The translations under genes and the position numbers were made by a program. A stretch of DNA of 64,000 bases, taken from NCBI GenBank assembly GCA_019217005.1, contig JAHBNG010000061.1, forward strand, positions 1 to 64,000, read 5' to 3'. Below, one piece after another: positions 1 to 9,347 of the stretch; the stretch's first letter is position 1, and every line of letters starts with the position of its first letter. Below the pieces are notes generated by a model that was given only the letters and a program-made list of their open reading frames with translations, searched no databases and was not told where the DNA came from. This stretch comes from Chloroflexi bacterium TSY (GTDB taxonomy: Bacteria; Chloroflexota; Anaerolineae; Caldilineales; Caldilineaceae).

Positions 1-533
1 ATCATATTTCTCGTTTAGTCAGCCTTGACTCTACTGTCGCAATGGAGAGAGACATGCAGCTTAACCGCACCGCTGATGTGGGAACCTGGTTTACAGGGAA
101 TGAGAGCGATGTTCATGTTTGTACTGTTTAGGAAAAAGCCTGACAAAGGGCCGGCAAACGCCAGCTGAGTGGTGAAACAGCATCGAATCCAAAACACCCG
201 AATCAAATTCATCACCATGTTTGAATCCACGTACCGTTAACCAGTTGGACATTCTCCGTTTGCTCACCATTTTTGGAAAACAACAATGCCAACATCAATC
301 TCGAATCCATCACCAGCGGATAGTTCACATGATATTGAGAAAAGATCCGTCGGGCGAACTTGTCAACCTGAAATTGCAATTTCCCCAAGTATCACGCCTG
401 CGATTCCTTTACAAAGGTACTTGCCAAAAAATGGAAGTTATACTATAAATTGTGCCAGACCGTTGCAAACGGTCTCATCTGCGCATAGAATGATGATTGT
501 AGTCTACCGACTACGCAACACTGGAGTAGATCA
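1..533. other. No confident gene
   Basis: I see no ORF here with family resemblance. Short open frames exist on both strands but none has a recognisable motif, a good ribosome-binding site or a continuation into the sigma-factor-like gene that follows. It may be decayed coding sequence or the upstream region of the sigma gene. Confidence 0.4.
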
Positions 534-1130
534 TTGGCACCAAACTGCGATTCCCGTACCCTGTACACCCTTGTTACCGGTAGCAATCTCAATGATGTAT
601 ATGATGGCTTTCGCCGATTGGGAGAATGCTTACTACCAATTGCACGTCATCAACTCAATTCCAATCAGTACGATGACATGATTGTCGAAGATTGCGTGCA
701 AGAAGCTCTGGAAAGTATTTGGGATAATTTAGAGAAATCATCCAAACAGCCCGGATACATTTTGGACCTGGACGAGCAGGATCACGATCAATAAATGTAT
801 TGATCGCGTCCGCTATGAAAACGCCGACCCTCGGAGTCTTTAACCGTGCTGACTGACGAAATTGCAATTCAGCTTTTGAGGGCGATCTTACCAAATGACT
901 CCGTCATTCGGACCATTGATTCGTTGAATCTTTTCTTAAGCATTCAAAACCATCCAAAGCTGAGCGAAAATTCAAAGACGATCATCATCAACGGCTATCT
1001 GTTTGAAATGACAGACGTCGAACTTGCCCATGCTCTCTCTAAATCCAGATCGACGATTCGTGGGACTCGACGCCGTAACCTAACAAAACTACGAAAAGAT
1101 GATGCATTCATGGCGACTCTTCAACCGTAA
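534..1130 (+). pseudogene. ECF-type sigma factor, split by two compensating frameshifts
   Basis: Three overlapping frames together read as a sigma-70 family protein. The first (534-794, TTG start with GGAG about 8 nt upstream) holds a region-2-like helix pair around DDMIVEDCVQEAL. A second frame (about 763-842) carries the region 2.4-like RITINKCIDRVRYE. The third (846-1130) carries a region-4-like helix-turn-helix, MTDVELAHALSKSRSTIRG. The first and third pieces share one frame, so two opposite shifts, one near the T-run at 760 and one near 840, explain the break. In the family this protein directs RNA polymerase to a small regulon, and its neighbour looks like an anti-sigma partner. Either the gene is decayed or the two shifts are sequence errors. 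Confidence 0.6.
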
Positions 1131-1156
1131 CCAACGAAATATTCATAAAGTGAAAC

Positions 1157-1311
1157 GGGGTGGTTCATTTTAGGCGGACAATTAGGTTTACATTTTTGCA
1201 AAGAGAAAAGATGTTTATATTTTCTACTTTGAGCCATGCTCAGGCAGAAAATGACCTCATATAGATTTTTATCTATGTATCAAAAGTGTAAACCTAATTC
1301 TGAACCACCCC
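1157..1311. mobile_element. GGGGTGGTTCA-type MITE, copy 1 (155 bp)
   Basis: A 155-bp non-coding element begins GGGGTGGTTCA and ends TGAACCACCCC. It is flanked by a perfect 8-bp direct repeat AGTGAAAC (1149-1156 and 1312-1319), a target-site duplication. It belongs to the same sequence variant as the copy at 37605 (interior with TTTGCAAAGAG) and differs from the three copies at 32508, 35639 and 40402. It lies between the sigma-like gene and the anti-sigma-like gene. No transposase is encoded, so it must be mobilised in trans. Confidence 0.9.
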
Positions 1312-1378
1312 AGTGAAACACTTCTTTGCCGACCGACATGACAATAGAAGCAGATCTCCTTCGTCCTGCTCTATGTAC

Positions 1379-1460
1379 GTGCTTATCCGAAAAGTTCTGT
1401 GAAGGTGCATTTGCACTCAAGAAGTTGGTTAGACTCACAACCACTTTTCGGATAGGTTCT
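1379..1460. repeat. Palindromic repeat family P1 (TATCCGAAAAGT), copy 1
   Basis: An about 82-bp imperfect palindrome with ends CTTATCCGAAAAG and CTTTTCGGATAGG. The same unit recurs at 9244, 30961, 56003 and 57745. This copy is in the same orientation as the one at 56003 and inverted relative to the other three. Confidence 0.85.
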
Positions 1461-1609
1461 AAATGGGTAGGGCGGCTCAATAAATTTGAACGGTATCCGA
1501 CGGAATTCTGTTGTTGCACTGAAATCAAGTCGAATCTGCTGTTGTAACATTTATCCAGACTGAGCGCATTCGGGTGCCGTTGAAAAGGACTGATGTATGA
1601 TGAACTGTC

Positions 1610-2461
1610 ATGAGGCAATACGAATATTGGATTCAAATCACGAGGGGCGTACAGAGCGCTCTGGCCTATATCCTAAACGATACCTCCTGTCTGGTGCGGG
1701 TGGATCAGCTGGCTAGAGCAATTGTATCTGATTTGGATAACGAATTATCATGCCCGAAGCACGCCTTTATTTAGCTGATTATTATGAACAGCAACACAAT
1801 CAACAAAGCGGGCTAGATCAATTCATCGATATCCAAAATCATCTAGACCGTTGCCCTACTGCAGTAACGAATATCAACTGCTGGAAGGGACTATGGCAGG
1901 GCAACAGACACTCTCCCCGTTGTAGAATCGACTCCCACCTTTGATCTATCGTTCATTCAGAAGCCTCTCCCTTCAATGAGGTCAGTAGATGAAATTTGGG
2001 AAATAACTAACGAGATGCAGCGGGAGGTGCGGCGTCTATTCAAGAACTTCAATTACGTGTCAGCGAAAAGATTGGCTCCATTGAAACTCTCACATCACAA
2101 CTTAGACCGCAACAGTTATCTATGAGATTGCGGGCGGCAATGATGCAGAATTTGCCGTGATGATTCTACCAGATGAGAAGGCGGGTATCCACTTCCAGGT
2201 TGAGGCCAAACCCTCTCAGGATGATACAGCGTTCATTACTTTGAAAGTTTTCGAGTCCGAGTCGGACGACCCAATTCCGGATGCACGCATCACCTTGTCC
2301 ACAGTGGATGACGAACTCGTCACTGAATCTCTCACTGAAGCTGACGGAAATGTGGATTTTCAACATATACCCATCGGTCGATATCGATTCAGATCCAATG
2401 TGATGAAGAGTTCTGGGAGCTTCCGATTACAATTACTCGCATCGAATAGAGATGCTACTTA
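1610..2461 (+). pseudogene. Anti-sigma-like zinc-finger protein with carboxypeptidase-regulatory-like domain, frameshifted
   Basis: Pieces in different frames line up as one protein. It starts at ATG 1610 (MRQYEYWIQ...), continues in the frame at 1750 (ADYYEQQHNQQ), and reaches a HLDRC / PYCSNEY segment across another shift near 1855, which resembles the HxxxC..C of ZAS anti-sigma zinc fingers. The last piece (2157-2461, about 101 aa) has a beta-sandwich pattern, DARITLS...TEADGNVDFQHIPIGRYRF, typical of carboxypeptidase-regulatory-like domains. Its position between a sigma-like gene and a CHAT gene fits an anti-sigma or adaptor role. The family assignment is inference from short motifs, and at least three frameshifts mean it is not translated as one chain as read here. 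Confidence 0.45.
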
Positions 2462-2560
2462 AACTTTAGACAGTTGGAACGATACGAGTGGAGAACGATT
2501 GTCCGAAGCTTAAAGTTGTGGTTGTAAGTCGAATCTGTATTATTGAGCGAAGGTTTATCC

Positions 2561-3866
2561 ATGCACGCAAGCCTGACAATCCGCTACGTTGACGGTGACT
2601 ATCACTTTACATGGACAAGTAGCAATGCTTTGGCCGGACCATCCAGGCAATGTCTATGTCCAACCAACCCCAAGAGTCGATCTGTCTTGTTGGTACAACC
2701 CAAACAGATAGTCAGAAGATTGAGACACTTCAAGCACACATCAGCGCGGCTGCTCAAGCGCTCACCTTCACCAACGAAACCAACCTCGTCTGGATATACA
2801 GAGCCTTTAGATGTAAATGATGCTTTTGACGCATTAGGCGATTGCTCTTTGGTCAGCTTGTCCCACTTCAAATTCAACATCAGATTCGTATACTGCCTTC
2901 CGGTTCTGTATTGCAGATGTGACAAACGATCTGAATTTGCCGTGGGAACTGCTGCATGATGGACGAGATTTTGTCGCCTTTCAGCATGCTGTTGCACGTC
3001 TGCCAATGCTCGAGCAGCCGCAGCGTCAACATAGATTGTCTCGTTCTTCTCATTCTAAAGTATCCTGTCTCTTATTGGGAAACCCAACGAATGATCTCCC
3101 GGAAACGTCAAAAGAGATTCGGGCCATTGCCGATGTTCTCTATCAAGCGCGTGACCGCGTGCGTTTCCGCTCGCTGTATCGTGACCAGGTGACAAGCATT
3201 GCTCTTCAAGAGCAATTGGCCAGACAAGAGCATGATCTAATTCACTTTGCTGGTCACGCCCGTCCAGGCAAACACATGGCGGATGGCTGGTTCAGCGCTC
3301 CGGAAATCCGGGATTCACTACACAATCATCCCATTGTGGTCCTAAATGCTTGTGCGTCTGCTCAAGCCATAGAGACTTCTGAGGTTGATCTCACAACTGT
3401 CACCAAAGATGCAGAATCGCTGGCTACAGCCTTTATCCAGGGTGGAGCCCGGGCCGTCATTGGCATGCTGTGGCCTGTCCCTGATCAAACAATGAAGCAA
3501 TTTGGACAAACCCTTTATGGGTACTTAGTTCAAGGCGAATCGATTGGTCATGCCCTGCAGCGCAGTCGTAATGCCATCCGCGAAACTGATCCGACTGGTC
3601 TATCCTGGCTAGCCCCTGTTCTTTATGGAAACCCGATGGAGAGAGTGGTTCCCGCGGCCCTCAAGGAAGCCGCTGGCACTCTTCTTGCGATCCAATTTCA
3701 CGGCGAGATGGTCGACCATCAGCAAGTTGCATCAGCAAAACCTGACGATCTCCAATACTATCTTGCATTTTGTGTCGACGCATCTCTCACCACGGTGGCC
3801 AGATCTTCTATGCCAATACGGGTGGACGTTTGCGGCCTTCGGCATCTATCAGGCCAGCAATCGTGA
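2561..3866 (+). pseudogene. CHAT-domain (caspase-like) N-terminal part of a large signalling protein
   Basis: The main open piece is 2919-3866. It shows PWELLHDGRDF, then the His motif IHFAGHA and the Cys motif VVLNACAS, the catalytic dyad of CHAT (caspase HetF-associated) peptidases, followed by FIQGGARAVIGMLWPV and a SWLAPVLYG end. The likely start is ATG 2561 (MHASLTIRY...), with a frameshift before about 2880. The frame closes at 3866, but the protein resumes in the +1-shifted frame from about 3790 into a cyclase-like domain, so this is the N-terminal third of one larger protein. In characterised systems CHAT proteases cleave partner proteins after an upstream sensor fires. Here the sensor parts are downstream in the same chain. 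The dyad is intact, the gene is not. Confidence 0.75.
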
Positions 3867-4701
3867 TGCTGTCCAGGCGATTTTGGCGGCGCGTGACATG
3901 CGCGAGCTGGCTGCAACATGGCGCGCGCCAAGACCCTCTATCGCAATTGTGAGTGGAGAGATAGCTGTCGAACAGATAAACGGACGACACAATCGCAGTG
4001 AGGAAAGACACACGGAGAATGGAGTGAGTTTGTCCAGTGAGTCTTGGAATGTATCGGAAAGATCTCCTTATCTAATTGGCCAACCTGTTACAGAGGTTCA
4101 GCAGTTGGTATCATCGGCAAAGTCTGGACAGATCCTGGTCAACCAGTTGGCATTTGAGCGTTCAAGAGATCGCTTTCATTACGACGCGTGGATGGGGACT
4201 TTGGCTGAGCAACATTCAGAAGCCTATGAATTGATGACTTACGCGACTGAGACATCAACAAGTGGCCTGGAGCGTCTGAATCTTGACATTTCTGTTGGAC
4301 GGGGAGATGAACAACGTCGTCTAGAGGAGGCTTGGCACAAAGCTGTCGATGGGCATGGTCAGGTCATTGGGATTAGCGGTGAAGCTGGAATTGGCAAAAC
4401 GCATCTTGTCAATCAGTTATTAAAGTCTATCGAGTCAGCTACGAATGGTTGTCGTCAGATTCAAGTGACCTGTACATATGAAGTTCAGAACAGTTCCTAC
4501 GGACTTTGGCACACCTTTCCGAGCACTTTGGGATTGCCAAACTTTGCGCCTGGTGAGGCAATTGATGACACACTGCGTATCCATTTTGCCGACAAAACCC
4601 GACTGAAACATCCCTGCTTCGAGGACTCATTGGGATTCAAGAGCAAGAGCGTCCAAGACAAGAGCAAGCTGTCTATCAGCATCAACTTTATCAGCTTCTG
4701 A
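3625..4701 (+). pseudogene. Degenerate nucleotide-cyclase-like domain plus NTPase Walker A, middle part of the CHAT protein
   Basis: Relevant from about 3790. It carries a class III cyclase-like fold (QYGWTFAAFGIYQASNRDA..., SIAIVSGEIAV, then LIGQPVTEVQQLVSSAKSGQILV) but the metal-binding Asp residues of active cyclases are not visible, so it probably serves as a sensor or scaffold. It is followed by VGRGDEQRRLEEAW and the P-loop GEAGIGKTHL of a STAND/AAA NTPase. The correct frame leaves this ORF near 4620; the downstream frame carries the Walker B-like LLLILEDAHLSD. Cyclase-NTPase-TPR proteins are common bacterial regulators. Fusion to CHAT suggests a sensor-protease. Confidence 0.6.
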
Positions 4702-4763
4702 AGCATCTTCTGATCCGAGAGACCCGTCAATGTGCACTGCTGCTCATTCTAGAAGACGCGCAT

Positions 4764-6323
4764 TTGAGCGATTCAGCGAGCCTCGATGTCCTGACGCAAC
4801 TAGTCAGTGAAATCGAAGCCGCTCCGATTCTGATGCTCCTTCTCTACCGTTTGGATTGGCAACCGCCCTGGAGTGGTAAAGATCAGTTTCAAAATATCAA
4901 TCTGGGGCAATTGCATTCAAAAACCCGTCAGGATTTGCTCAGGTCGCTGCTGCGATCAACACAACTACCAGATGAACTTGTGATCCTGCTCGATCATCTA
5001 GGGGGGAATCCTCTTTTCTTGATCGAGATTCTGGTACGCTTGATTCATCGAGGACTGTTGGTCGAAGTGAATTCACAGGTAGGGAATGGGCACTCTGCGA
5101 GCTGGCAATTGCGTGGCCATCTTGATCCTGGAGATTTGCCCGATACCATTCAGCGTACAATCGAGATGCGCTTGGATCAACTCGACGAGAGTGTTCGAGC
5201 TGTACTAGAGAAGGCAGCTGTTATGGGAACAAGCTTTACCGTGGATGCTTTCAAATGGGACCAATCTCTGTCTCACGAGCAATTATTGGGAAATTTGCAG
5301 ACGTTGACCAAACAGGATCTCTTGCGCCAAAATTGGGGTGGCGATACGTACGAGTTTCGTCATGGGCTGATTCAGGACGTCGCGTATATGAAGATTCCCG
5401 TTCCTCTACGTCAACTCTGGCACCGGCAAATTGCTGATGTCAGCGAACAGTGGATGGATAATCGCCGCGAACTTGTCAATCGAGTCGCTCATCACTATTA
5501 CTATGGTCTGCTCGAAGATGCATTGTCAGATCCCGTAAGACTGACAAACCCGGAAGACGCAAAACTGGTGGAAAAGACGCTTTACTATCTGCTGCTCGCC
5601 GCAAAAGATGCCGCTGATCACTATGCAACCCATGAAGCTCGAACTTTCTACCGACGAGCAGAGCAGGTTGATAGGCTTCTCCCCCGAAACATCGAGCGCC
5701 AGACTCAGATCCAAATGGGTTTAGGAGATGCCGCCGGCCTATTGGGTAACTTTGATGAGGCTCAACAGGCATACGAAGAAGTCCAAGCGTCAATACATCG
5801 CCAGCCATTGACTGTTGCCACAAGGCCTCAGGCTGCTCATGCTGACCGCTTGCTTGCCCGTGTCTATATGTGGCGAGCTAAATACGAGACGGCCGAGGCG
5901 TGGATCAAAGTGGGTTTGGAACAGATACAGAATATAGAAGATACGCAATGTCTCGCTGCAGCAGCTATGCTGCAAATACACGGCGGTTCAATCTGTTACA
6001 ACCGGGGCGATTTGAAACAGGCGACGACTTTTGTCGAGTCTGGACTCGAAATTGCAGATACCATCAATAATGAAGATGCTCAAGCTGAAGGATATTACTT
6101 GATGGGGGCGATTATGCAACGAGTTGGTCGAAACGACGAAGCACTAGATTCCTATAAGCGGGCGATGGTCATTCATCAACAGCGCCAAAATCAGTACCAG
6201 ATTCACCGAATTGAGATGAACATAGCAGTGGTCTATTTCAACATTGCCAAATGGACGAAGGCTCGAATACACTTTGAACGTGCATATCAATTTTGGCAAA
6301 GATTGGTGAGCAAGAGATGTTAA
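4764..6323 (+). pseudogene. NTPase C-terminal and winged-helix part with TPR repeats, third part of the CHAT protein
   Basis: The frame is open from about 4620, upstream of the nominal ATG at 4764. It holds the end of the NTPase (LGGNPLFLIEIL, a GxP motif of STAND NTPases), a winged-helix-like stretch (IEMRLDQLDESVRAVLEKAAVMG), then TPR helices from about residue 260 (AQQAYEEVQ, GDLKQATTFVESGLEIA, GRNDEALDSYKRAMVIHQQ). Rather than an independent gene it continues the CHAT/cyclase/P-loop protein. The frame is lost near 6300 in FERAYQFWQ. Confidence 0.65.
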
Positions 6324-6941
6324 CACCAACCTCTATCAACTTAGGAATTGCCGAACACTATCTAGGCAATTGGTGTGCTCAACAACTCTATTCTCTTGCA
6401 TTGGTCATCTGTCAAGAGACACAAAGTCAACGCTGGTTGGCACGGTGTCATAGCAACTTAGGAAGCCTATTTGTCGATCAGAGTGAATGGTTTCGTGCAA
6501 AAGAACATCTAGAGTTAAGTTATGAGATTCTCCAAAAACATAATATTCAAGACTTCATGGCGGATGTTTTGACAAGTCTCGCATACGTTCACCTCGGATA
6601 CCATGATACTGACGAAGCGCTACGTTTGGCAATTCAAGCCAAGGAACTTGCTGTACAAACGGACCTGCAGCTAGATTTGGCTCTTGCTTTGCGCGCCGAA
6701 GGCTCTGTTCTGGCGGCCCAAGGTGACGTGTCTGCTGCGGAAAAAAACATTGCAACAGAGTCTTGAGATTCTACGCACCTTAAACAATGCGTACGAAGCA
6801 GCCCGCACAACACTTCAGATCGCAATCGTCAAAGAAGAGACAAAACAGGCAGAGGATGCATTAACCCTCTGTATCGATGCTAAGCAGGTCTTCGAACGAT
6901 TAGAGGCAGCCGCGGATCTGCGCAAAGCTCAGGATCTATAT
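6293..6941 (+). pseudogene. TPR C-terminal part of the CHAT protein, truncated by IS copy 1
   Basis: Two frames (6293-6766 and 6684-6941, joined by a shift near 6750 in an A-run) continue the TPR array: SNLGSLFVDQSEWFRAKEHLELSYEIL, then SLEILRTLNNAYEAARTTLQIAI. The last native codons read AQDLYLYF before the terminal repeat of the IS starts at 6942, so the true C-terminus is lost. Including this piece, the ancestral protein would have been roughly 1450 residues. Confidence 0.6.
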
Positions 6942-8433
6942 CTTTACTTTCTGGTAAAAGAAAAGAGATGAGATGAGAAATGTGACAAAAAGCGGTTAGC
7001 AGTTCATCCTAAAGGTAGAGAACCCAAAAAGGAGGAAGGAATGCTAACCGCGCCAGAAATAACTATAGCAGTACTGATGAATGTATTGCAAGTAACGCCG
7101 ATGGGAACAAACGTAAATGTAATGCGTCTGATGTGGGCAATGCTGAATGGGTCGTTTCTGAAAAGTCGAGGAGCAATCCATAGCGCATTGAAAGAAAGCG
7201 GGTTTGAAGATGAGGAGCTCCGGCGAAGCTGGTGGAGCTTTCGATATGGATCATGGGATATCACAAGTCTGCTGGGGTCGTGGCAAGAAGAAGTGGAAAG
7301 GGGAGGCAAAAAAAGTTAGAAGGGTACCGAGTGAAAAGCATAGATATCACAGGGTTCTGGCGACCGAAGCTGCAAGGGAAAGTGAACCGACTCTATAACT
7401 CAACGGCTCGTCGGGCATTGCCCGCTCATCTTTGGAGTGATGATAAGCTCGGGGGAGATAGGCGGGAAGCGAGTGCCACTGCTCAAGGCAATCATGAGAT
7501 GCACGGTTGGAACAAAGGAAAGTGAGTTTCGGAAAAAGCTGCTGAAAGAGACGAAGAAATCACTGGAGTCAGACGAAGTGGCGGTGGTCGATGCCGGGTT
7601 TACAATCAGAGAAATGCTAGAAAGCGGCATAGACCGATTTGTCCTGCGGGAAGCGATTAACTGCACAGTGCGCCGCAATGAGTTCCCCAAACGCAAAGAA
7701 AAAGGCAGACCACCTGAATATGGTGATATTGTGCGTCCGCTCTCTCGCAGCTATAAGGGAAAGCGCCTCGAGGCTACAACTCCGGACTCGTCTGGTCGCT
7801 TTCTCTATAGTGGTCGCCTGATTTGCTATCAAGCATGGCACAATCTCGTCCCCAGAACAACCAAGGTGGATACAGCCAACCGTACCTACTCGATTTACGT
7901 CATTCAGGATCCGGCCTACAACACACCTTTGGTTTTGGCGACCGTTATGACTTTGCAGCCTGAAACCATTTATCTTGTCTACCTGGAACGCTGGCCTGTT
8001 GAACCTCCCCCCTTGGCTTCCAAGCAGATGATTGGCTTACATCGTCAATTTGTTCATGCCGATGAGGCTTGTTTCCGCTTACCTGAACTGGGGCTGCTTG
8101 CTGGCAATCTTCTTTCCCATTTAGCCGCTTCTCTTCCTCCCATACCGACTGGCTACTGGGATCGAGAGCCTCAATCCACTCCCGGCAGGCTGCGCCGTGT
8201 TCTCTCGAGTGCTCTTTTTCCAACTCCTGACCAACTCGACCCTGACTTTCGGAAAAAGGCCTCGGTTTCACACCATTTCCCTAAAGGCGTTCTCGCTCAT
8301 CGCCGCCTCAATGCCGCTGCTTAAACTAGCCGAGCACTATTTTTACATTTTATCCCGTTTTTTCAGGGTGGATTCTTTTTTCCGCCCCTTTCGGTTTGCC
8401 CTTTGTCACTCAAGCCTTTACCAGAAAGTAAAG
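6942..8433 (+). mobile_element. IS with CTTTACTTTCTGGTAAA ends, copy 1 (1492 bp)
   Basis: Terminal inverted repeats CTTTACTTTCTGGTAAA (left) and TTTACCAGAAAGTAAAG (right) bound a 1.49-kb element encoding one transposase. Further copies lie at 22476, 41936 and, inverted and rearranged, at 50472. This copy has no visible target duplication (flanks CTATAT and TTTACC), so adjacent DNA was probably lost by recombination or deletion. It ends the CHAT gene. Confidence 0.9.
7041..8324 (+). pseudogene. DDE-type transposase of IS copy 1, frameshifted
   Basis: The N-terminal piece (7041-7319, MLTAPEITIAVLMN..., preceded by AAGGAGGAAGGA) and the C-terminal piece (open from about 7437, ending LNAAA) are in different frames. 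Conserved-looking blocks include AVVDAGFTIREML, GRPPEYGDIVRPLSRSYKGK, VYLERWPVEPPP, and PTGYWDR.P..TPGRLRR near the end. I do not recognise a named IS family with confidence. Relative to copy 3 this copy has lost four bases in GGGGAATGGGAGG near 7300, and the frame breaks there. Confidence 0.75.
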
Positions 8434-8584
8434 TTTACCACAAATTGTGTAAAAGCTACCTGGTCGGTCTGAGCGATCGTGAAGTCACACACAATTTGGG
8501 ATCCCACCTTAGTAATAGGCGTATCATGATGCGAAGCCCATACGTAGAACACGAACAATTCGAATCCACAGATAGGAGAATAAC

Positions 8585-8959
8585 ATGGCAGACAATCACT
8601 TGACGAACAATTTCGATATTCCGACAGATGGAGTCGTCGAACTAACCGACAGTAGTGAGATCAATGGTGACATCAGTGATCCGCAAACACCCGATTGGTA
8701 TTATCTTGCCGCAGGCGTAAATCGTACGGTGACGATCTCGTTTCAGGGGCCAAAAGATGAATACGTCATAAAACACATCCAGAAGTCACGAAGCAAAGGT
8801 GGAACAGTGAACGGACATGAAGAAGATGTTCCAGACGTCCAGAACTATTCCTTTGAGCAGACATTTGAGTTCGCTGATTATCTTAGAGTGGCCAGTGCCA
8901 CTCCAGATAGTTGGCCCAGCGCTGGCTATACCATTCGCATGACTGTTGAAGATCGCTAA
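8585..8959 (+). CDS. Small protein, pre-peptidase C-terminal (PPC)-like beta domain
   Basis: 124 residues, ATG preceded by GATAGGAGAATAAC, a good ribosome-binding site. No signal peptide or membrane segment. The sequence (SSEINGDISDPQTPDWYYLAAGVNRTVTI...TIRMTVEDR) has the alternating strands and the D-W-Y-x-L core of PPC-like beta-sandwiches, a resemblance rather than a firm match. It follows the IS that truncated the CHAT gene, so it may once have been the last gene of that locus. The strong palindrome at 8989 probably ends its transcript. Confidence 0.5.
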   Translation: MADNHLTNNFDIPTDGVVELTDSSEINGDISDPQTPDWYYLAAGVNRTVTISFQGPKDEYVIKHIQKSRSKGGTVNGHEEDVPDVQNYSFEQTFEFADYLRVASATPDSWPSAGYTIRMTVEDR

Positions 8960-8988
8960 CCGATATAGAATGAGTTATAAATGATTTG

Positions 8989-9046
8989 ACGCAAAAAATG
9001 AAGCGAGGTGCTCGTCATGACGAGCACCTCGCTTCATTTTTTGCGT
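8989..9046. terminator. Perfect 58-bp palindrome, probable bidirectional terminator
   Basis: Two perfect 29-nt arms (8989-9017 and 9018-9046) with no loop centre beyond TCATGA. The outer part contains an A-run on the left and a T-run (CATTTTTTGCG) on the right, giving a very stable hairpin on either strand. It sits 30 bp after the small PPC-like gene. Confidence 0.7.
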
Positions 9047-9165
9047 AACTTTTGCCGAGAATTGGGTCTAGCAGGTTTTGCATTTATCGATTCAAGTACC
9101 TTGTTCCAGAATAAAGGTCTGTCGGAGATGCTCTCACAGATGAACATCTGCCCCCCTCAGATTGT

Positions 9166-9227
9166 CAGTAGACCGCAATCGTGTCATTCTCGAGCGGAGC
9201 GAAGAATCTAACGATTGCGGTCTACTG
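9166..9227. repeat. Palindromic repeat family P2 (CAGTAGACCGCAATCG), copy 1
   Basis: Ends CAGTAGACCGCAATCGT and ACGATTGCGGTCTACTG are inverted copies, with TGTCATTCTCGAGCGGAGCGAAGAATC-like DNA between them. Related copies are at 29940 and 48220. Confidence 0.85.
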
Positions 9228-9243
9228 ATTGTTATGTGAGATT

Positions 9244-9327
9244 AAGAACCCATCCGAAAAGTGGTTGTGAGTCCGACCAACTTCTAGAGTAAGAACGCGT
9301 CGTCACAGAACTTTTCGGATAAGCACT
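9244..9327. repeat. Palindromic repeat family P1, copy 2
   Basis: Begins AGAACCCATCCGAAAAGTGG and ends CTTTTCGGATAAGCACT, about 84 bp, directly upstream of the MFS gene start at 9348. It could affect that gene's transcription, but no promoter is evident inside it. Confidence 0.85.
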
Positions 9328-9347
9328 AAGCAATATAAAATACTCAA

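Noticed and set aside
15..230. Minus-strand ORF of 71 codons at the left edge
   Set aside because: No motif, no ribosome-binding site, unusual composition; likely chance.
2543..2959. 138-codon frame over the CHAT gene start
   Set aside because: Only its first about 20 codons (MHASLTIRY...) look real; the rest is the wrong frame after a shift.
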